A stretch of 64,000 nt of DNA. It comes from Lanius collurio. Lineage: Eukaryota; Chordata; Aves; Passeriformes; Laniidae. Below the pieces are notes generated by a model. That model did no database searches. It was not told where the DNA came from and worked only from the letters and a program-made list of their open reading frames with translations. Shown piece by piece: positions 38,481 to 64,000 of this stretch; the first letter of the stretch is position 1; the number at the start of each line of letters is the position of its first letter. The stretch lies in contig JACBWW010000004.1 of assembly GCA_020086605.1 (NCBI GenBank), positions 15,102,932 through 15,166,931 of the forward strand. Reading direction: 5' to 3'. The position numbers and the translations under genes were made by a program.

Positions 38481-40063
38481 TAGAGAGATTTGTTAATGCT
38501 GGTGTATTTGGGAAGCTAGAAAGCAAGGGCTGATGTTTTCACTAATGAGCTTCAACCCTAACCATTTGGAGAGGAGAAACAGGTCTGGGCTATCTGCACC
38601 TCTGTTTATGTGAATGCTGGTAGCTCACAGTGTAGCCTAACCTCTACAATTTGTCACTGGTCTAGACTGGGTGACAGCTCTTTAAGCTACATCTTTGTTC
38701 ATCTTGACTGGAGTCTTCACAAAAGCCTTGCCAACAACTTCTTTTCTAACATACACTGGAAGAGTCTTCTCTCCCCTCTCCATCACTGCCTTCTCTCTCC
38801 CTCACTCCCTGTTACTGGGCACTTGATTTTACAAACCAGGTGATATTAACCATGGCAATTTTCACCTTTTCTCCCTTAGCTTGCTTAAATAACACCTGCA
38901 TTGTGTCTCTTAGTTTGCATATAGGCCTTGCTAGAATCATAACCCCTCCAACTGCCATGAACACTGAAAATATAGGAGTATTATTCTTCTTGTAATTATT
39001 TTCTCTGAAATTAGCATCCAAAAGCTTTAAAGACACATACTAAAATAAAGTTGTAAAAAAACAATTAAAAAGCTATGAAAATTAGTGTGCCTAAAACTAT
39101 ACATTTTGTACACTAATTTAAAAAATAAAGAATTAACATATCTTTTTGTCAGAAATATCTGTCACAAAGCCAATGTATTTTTAGGACAGAAATCTTCCCT
39201 GACAGACATCTGAAGCTTTCTCCTTTTAATTTTTTCTAAAGCAAGATGAAAAAACTTTATGAGAACATTCTGCAAGGACATCTCTAGAGAAATTGCTCTT
39301 CAAAATCTACCAAGCTTCATACATCTCCCACCCGTGCAGTTTTTCATTTAAAAAAATACAAGAAAGCTTTTACAATCAAAGTAAAAAGTAATGTTGGTAC
39401 AACATAGATAGTTGTATGATCAAACTACAGAGACAGAAGACAAGAAAAAGGGTATGAGAAATATTCATAAAAAATGCATATCACTAAACTACTCCAAACT
39501 TAACTCCCATGCTTCCATTCTCCTAGCTAGAAAAAATCTAGTATTGCATAATGCCAGAAAAGCTAGGCAGCACTGAACAGGTCAAATTAAAAAATCTCTT
39601 GAAAATTTAGATCAGATAATAGTTTGAGAAAACATACCTACGAGTACCTAAAACACCAAGGATGCAATTTAAGCCCTTACCATTTGTCTGGTCACTTGGA
39701 TTGCTGCATAAAAGACCACAACATTTTGGCATAGAATAGAGAGGAAGAACACTGCAAAAATATCTAAATTTCCATTCAACACTTTAGAGAAAAAAAACGC
39801 AAAACGGGTTAAGAAAATTAATGGGAATTTCATGGCTGCTGCACACATAGATGGAACCACAGTAATAAATTTACCGTGCCCTTAGAGTACAGCATATACG
39901 AAATTAATCAGAACTAACTCAGTCTGCAACATTATCTAATTTTTTTGTTTGGAATGTTATTAATTAATTCAGAAAACAAAATCTGTTTCCCCCATTATAT
40001 TTTTTTCTCTTGTTCCTTCAGTTCTCTTACCCCCACACACAGAGCTTTTGTTGTAGAATAAAT
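38481..40063. other. Intergenic, no gene seen
   Basis: AT-rich; the left part may still belong to the LTR-like block before it. No gene recognised. Confidence 0.7.
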
Positions 40064-40135
40064 TTGGTTAGAAGTGATCTCCAGAGGTCATCTAGTTCAA
40101 CCCCTGCTTGCAGGAAGGCTGGTAGGGTCAAGTTG
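40064..40135 (-). mobile_element. CR1 LINE 3' tip, minus orientation
   Basis: AGAAGTGATCTCCAGAGGTC and ATCTAGTTCAACCCC are the reversed CR1 3' end. It lies just left of the LTR that starts near 40,204. Confidence 0.6.
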
Positions 40136-40203
40136 AGGAGAGATTTGTTCAATGAAATCTTGAACAACTCATGGGCTGGGAGGACCATAAGAGCTCTGGG
40201 CAG

Positions 40204-41297
40204 CTGTGATGGGTTGACCCTGGCTCATCACCAGGTGACCACCAAAGCCATTCTATCACTCCCCTCCTCAGCTGGGCAGAGGAGAGAAAAATATAAAGAA
40301 GGGGCTGAGGGTCAAGATGAGGACATAGAGAGATCACTCACCAATTATTGTCAGACTGTCAGGGCAAAACACACTTGACTTGAGAGAATTAATTATGAAT
40401 CAAATCAGAGTAGGGCAATGTGAAATAAAACGAAATCTTAAAGACACATTCCCCCCCAACCCCATCCTTCTTCCCAGGCTTTACTTGCAAATTCCCTACC
40501 TTTCCCTCCTAGAGGTGCAGCAGGACAGGGAAAGGTGATTATAGTGAGTTCATCACTCATCATTTCTGCTGTTCCATCCTCCTCACGGGAAGAACTCCTC
40601 ACACTACTGCTGCTCCAGCATGTCACGTGAGAGACACTCTTCCACAAACTTCTTAAACGTGACTCCTTCCCAGAAGCTGCAATTCTTCACAAACTGCCCC
40701 AGTGTGGGTACCTCCCACAGAGTACAGTCAGTCCTTCAGGCACAGCCTGCTCCAATGTGGGTCCTCTACAGGGTCACAAGTCCTACCAGAAAACCCGCTC
40801 CAGTGTGGGCTCCTCTCCCCAGTGGGCCACAGGCCCTGCCAGGAGCCTGCTCCAGCGTGGGCTTCCCACGGGGTCACAGACTCCTCCAGGCATCGCCTGC
40901 TCCGGCGTGGCATCTCTGCTCCTCCATCAACCTCCAAGGGCTGCAGGGACACAGCTGCCTCACCACGGTCTTCACCGCTCTCCATGGACTGCAGGGGAAT
41001 CTCACCTCCCACACCTGAAGCACATCTTCCTCTCCTCTGCTGACATTGGTGCCTGCAGAGCTCTTTCTCTCACATATTCTGTCCCACAGCCATTGCCACT
41101 GTGCAGTAACTTTTCCTCCGTCCCTAGAGGTGTCAATGACGGGCTCGGCCTCGGCCAGTGACAGGTCCGTCTCGGAGCTGGCTGGCATTGGCTCTGTCAG
41201 ACAAGGGGAAGGCTGCTGGCAGCTTCTCACAGAAGCCACCCCTGTAGCCCCCGCCATGGCTACCCAAGCCTGCCCCACCCAGCCCTGCCCTCATGCC
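40204..41297 (+). mobile_element. Endogenous-retrovirus LTR, probably solo, with about 50-bp internal repeats
   Basis: Starts TGTGATGGGTTGACCCTGGC at about 40205 and ends near 41,290; it resembles an LTR family common in songbird genomes as I remember it. TATAAAG is at 40292-40298 and AATAAA at 40424-40429, which sets plus-strand orientation. No retroviral coding region lies beside it, so it looks like a solo LTR. A 10-bp identity (CTCTGGGCAG) occurs at 40194-40203 and 41298-41307; this may be a target-site duplication, though ERV duplications are usually 4-6 bp. Open frames within it are repeat artefacts. Confidence 0.8.
40697..40910 (+). repeat. About 50-bp tandem repeat inside the LTR
   Basis: The core CTCCAGYGTGGG recurs at 40697, 40750, 40798, 40850 and 40900 (variants CCCCAGTG and CTCCGGCG), spaced 48-53 bp. 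Units also carry a downstream CCCACGGGGTCACAG-like block complementary to the CGTGGG core. A weaker copy may precede at about 40,613. Confidence 0.8.
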
Positions 41298-41307
41298 CTC
41301 TGGGCAG

Positions 41308-42289
41308 GCCAGAGCCATCTCCTGCGGCACGGCCGAGGCTTCGGGTCAGCTCACGGCCCCTCGTGCTGCGTGCCAGGCTGACCCATCCCGCTCCCTGAGC
41401 GCTGCCATCGCCCGCGCAAGGGGCTCACGCCGCTCCCCAAACGGGGCGGACTCCCCTCCTCCGCCCCAGGGGTGGCATTCACAGGCACGTGGATTTCTGC
41501 TTTTCCATTTACCAACATACAGGTTAAACTTAGGGCTGATCCGAGCGCAGAGAAGCGCTCTGGTGAAACCCCTGGAGACCAGTTCCGAAACGGCACTCCC
41601 ACACCCGTGCAGCTTCGTCCTGTCAAACTGTTTAGCCGTGTGTGCTGTTTAGCTGTACTGTAGCTAGAAAAAAAACCTGACTGGTACTTCAGTATTCTCC
41701 TACTTAGAACCACTCGTTAGTTCTATCCGAGGCGCTTACATGCTATTTAGACACCTCCTGGCTGGAGCAGTGCAGGCATTCCCTTGCCTGCAGACCCTGC
41801 CCCAGCAAGCAGAAGATCCCTCAGCCAGCCCTGGCTGGGACTGCACTTGCCACAGCTTCTGCCACTGTGTCCCACGGGAGAACGGCAGCCGCTGGTGGCC
41901 ACTCTCGCCCTGCAGAGATCCCAAGTGTACCGCTGTAAGGCTGAGGTGGCTTGACACTATTGTGACCGTGTGGGAAAAACCCACTTTATAATTTAGCACA
42001 GCATTGTGTAACGGCACAGTCCTGTGAGGCGGTGGCATTTTCCACCTAGCCATGTTTGTCCACTAAAGGCTGGGTTGATAGTTCCCGTCCTTATTTGCTT
42101 TATAATTAACCCATAGAAAGATGCAATTCCTGTGAGAACCGAACAGTTGAGTCCCTCAGCGCTCAACCCCTCTCCAGAACTGATGCCTTTCTGAAGATAA
42201 AGTTGCACTAAACTCTTTCACATACTCCATCTGTGCTGGTTTAGACACACAGTTAATTTACTGATGCTCCCCATACTCCTACTCAGTGC
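41308..42289. other. SEL1L-proximal upstream region with a second CpG-dense block
   Basis: Between the LTR and the promoter island. 41,308-41,650 is CpG-rich and includes GC boxes (GGGGCGGAC near 41,444) and a GAGCGC-N6-GCGCTC inverted repeat (41543-41560). 41,740-41,930 is moderately GC-rich; 41,940-42,290 is ordinary. No coding sequence supported; possibly an upstream regulatory region or a divergent noncoding-RNA promoter. Confidence 0.45.
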
Positions 42290-42375
42290 AGCGTACGCAG
42301 TTCCCAGGAATTCTGCGGTCTGGAATGGGCGGGGCTGCAGGCAGTGACGCCAAGTTGGCAGCCTGCGCAGTTAGG

Positions 42376-42400
42376 CGCGGGGAGTTATGGGTGACGTAGT
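42376..42400 (-). promoter_or_regulatory. ZNF143/THAP11 composite motif (weaker, second copy)
   Basis: A second minus-strand match, 81 bp from the first and in the same orientation: ACTAC, 3-base spacer region, CCCA, a partly matching central block and GCG in register. The overlapping TGACGT at 42392-42397 could alternatively be read as a CRE/ATF half site. Confidence 0.35.
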
Positions 42401-42456
42401 CTCTGCGCCGCCGCGGGCCTCTGAAGGTACACGCTCCCAGGCGGCGCCGCGGCTCT

Positions 42457-42481
42457 CGCAGGGCACTGTGGGTGCTGTAGG
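42457..42481 (-). promoter_or_regulatory. ZNF143/THAP11 composite motif (strong match)
   Basis: On the minus strand this 25-mer has the spacing of the ZNF143-THAP11 promoter motif (ACTACA, 3 bases, CCCA, GAATGC-like block, 3 bases, GCG). It shows CTACA, CCCA, a TGC in the middle block and a final GCG in register. The motif is frequent in CpG-island promoters of housekeeping genes. Identification is by eye. Confidence 0.5.
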
Positions 42482-42607
42482 AACGGCGCAGGAGCCAATG
42501 GAAGGGGCCGTTTCGGAAGGCAGCGCTCGCGCAGCGGCTCTGGCTGAGACACGTGCGGCGCTATTTGCTAACGGGAGGGCGTGACGGGCGAGCCGAGCCC
42601 CCGCCGG

Positions 42608-42626
42608 CCAATGGGAGCGGGCCATG
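42608..42626 (+). promoter_or_regulatory. ER-stress response element-like site (CCAAT-N9-CCATG)
   Basis: CCAAT, exactly nine bases, then CCATG: one mismatch from the ERSE consensus CCAAT-N9-CCACG bound by NF-Y together with ATF6 or XBP1. It lies 172-154 bp upstream of the SEL1L start codon. SEL1L is a known unfolded-protein-response target in mammals, so the site makes sense here. The mismatch falls in the CCACG half, so activity is not certain. Confidence 0.6.
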
Positions 42627-42779
42627 TAGAGCCAGCCGTTCCCCGGGCTTGCGTGTGCCGCTGCCAGCGGCCCGTCGTTGGCCGTCAGCGCGGCAGCCGA
42701 TTGGTGGCAGCGGCGCGGCGGGCGGGGCGACGGAGCCGGAGTCGGGGGCGCTCGGCGCGGCCCCTCAGAGCCCAGCGGG

Positions 42780-63927
<21,148 letters not shown>

Positions 63928-64000
63928 TGATTATCTGTAAGCTGGAACTACAGCATGTGCACTAAGAAGTTGATTAGCTCTGAAATGCTGAAAATGCTTC

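Noticed and set aside
40697..40910. Regularly spaced repeats that could look like a CRISPR array
   Set aside because: Vertebrate DNA; the whole unit is repeated with variation rather than constant repeats with unique spacers.
40620..41278. Several 110-134-codon open frames on both strands
   Set aside because: They lie within the LTR and its 50-bp repeats; the frames follow the repeat composition and have no protein similarity I can see.
42232..42275. TGTGCTGGTTTAGACACACA resembling the start of an avian LTR
   Set aside because: Similarity fades after about 40 bases; too short to call an element.

Overview
This is vertebrate nuclear DNA and almost certainly from a bird. Chicken-repeat-1 (CR1) LINE fragments occur throughout in both orientations, there are several avian-type endogenous-retrovirus LTRs, and the one protein-coding gene has long introns with GT-AG splice sites. 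The LTR at about 40.2-41.3 kb resembles a family I know from passerine genomes, so a songbird is the best guess (inference from memory, not tested).

Layout. Positions 1 to about 42,290 hold no protein-coding gene that I can support. This is AT-rich intergenic DNA with at least ten CR1 fragments, an old eroded LTR (about 9.1-9.5 kb, minus strand), a deeply decayed CR1/L3-type reverse-transcriptase fossil (about 21.1-22.2 kb, minus strand), a probable solo LTR flanked by 8-bp direct repeats (34.1-34.7 kb, minus strand), a second LTR-like block (about 37.5-38.5 kb, plus strand), and a 1.1-kb LTR (40.2-41.3 kb, plus strand) carrying about five copies of a 50-bp repeat. Three CpG-dense patches (28.6-29.06, 30.48-30.78 and 41.3-41.65 kb) stand out from the AT-rich background.

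From about 42.29 to 43.2 kb lies a strong CpG island. It is the promoter and first exon of SEL1L, the ER-membrane adaptor of the HRD1 ubiquitin ligase in ER-associated degradation (ERAD). SEL1L runs on the plus strand to the end of the window. Thirteen coding exons can be read with consistent phase, giving residues 1-443: signal peptide, acidic N-terminal segment, fibronectin type II domain, the N-terminal group of Sel1-like repeats and the start of the middle group. The rest of the gene lies beyond position 64,000. The promoter has GC boxes, three CCAAT boxes, an ER-stress-response-element-like CCAAT-N9-CCATG, and two minus-strand matches to the ZNF143/THAP11 composite motif. That fits a housekeeping gene that is also induced by the unfolded-protein response.

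The gene-poor region 5' of SEL1L agrees with the vertebrate arrangement in which SEL1L faces a gene desert toward FLRT2 (synteny from memory). I found no new multi-gene system. The most unusual items are the promoter motif cluster, the LTR of unusual internal organisation lying about 1.5 kb upstream in the same orientation as SEL1L, and the isolated CpG-dense patches.
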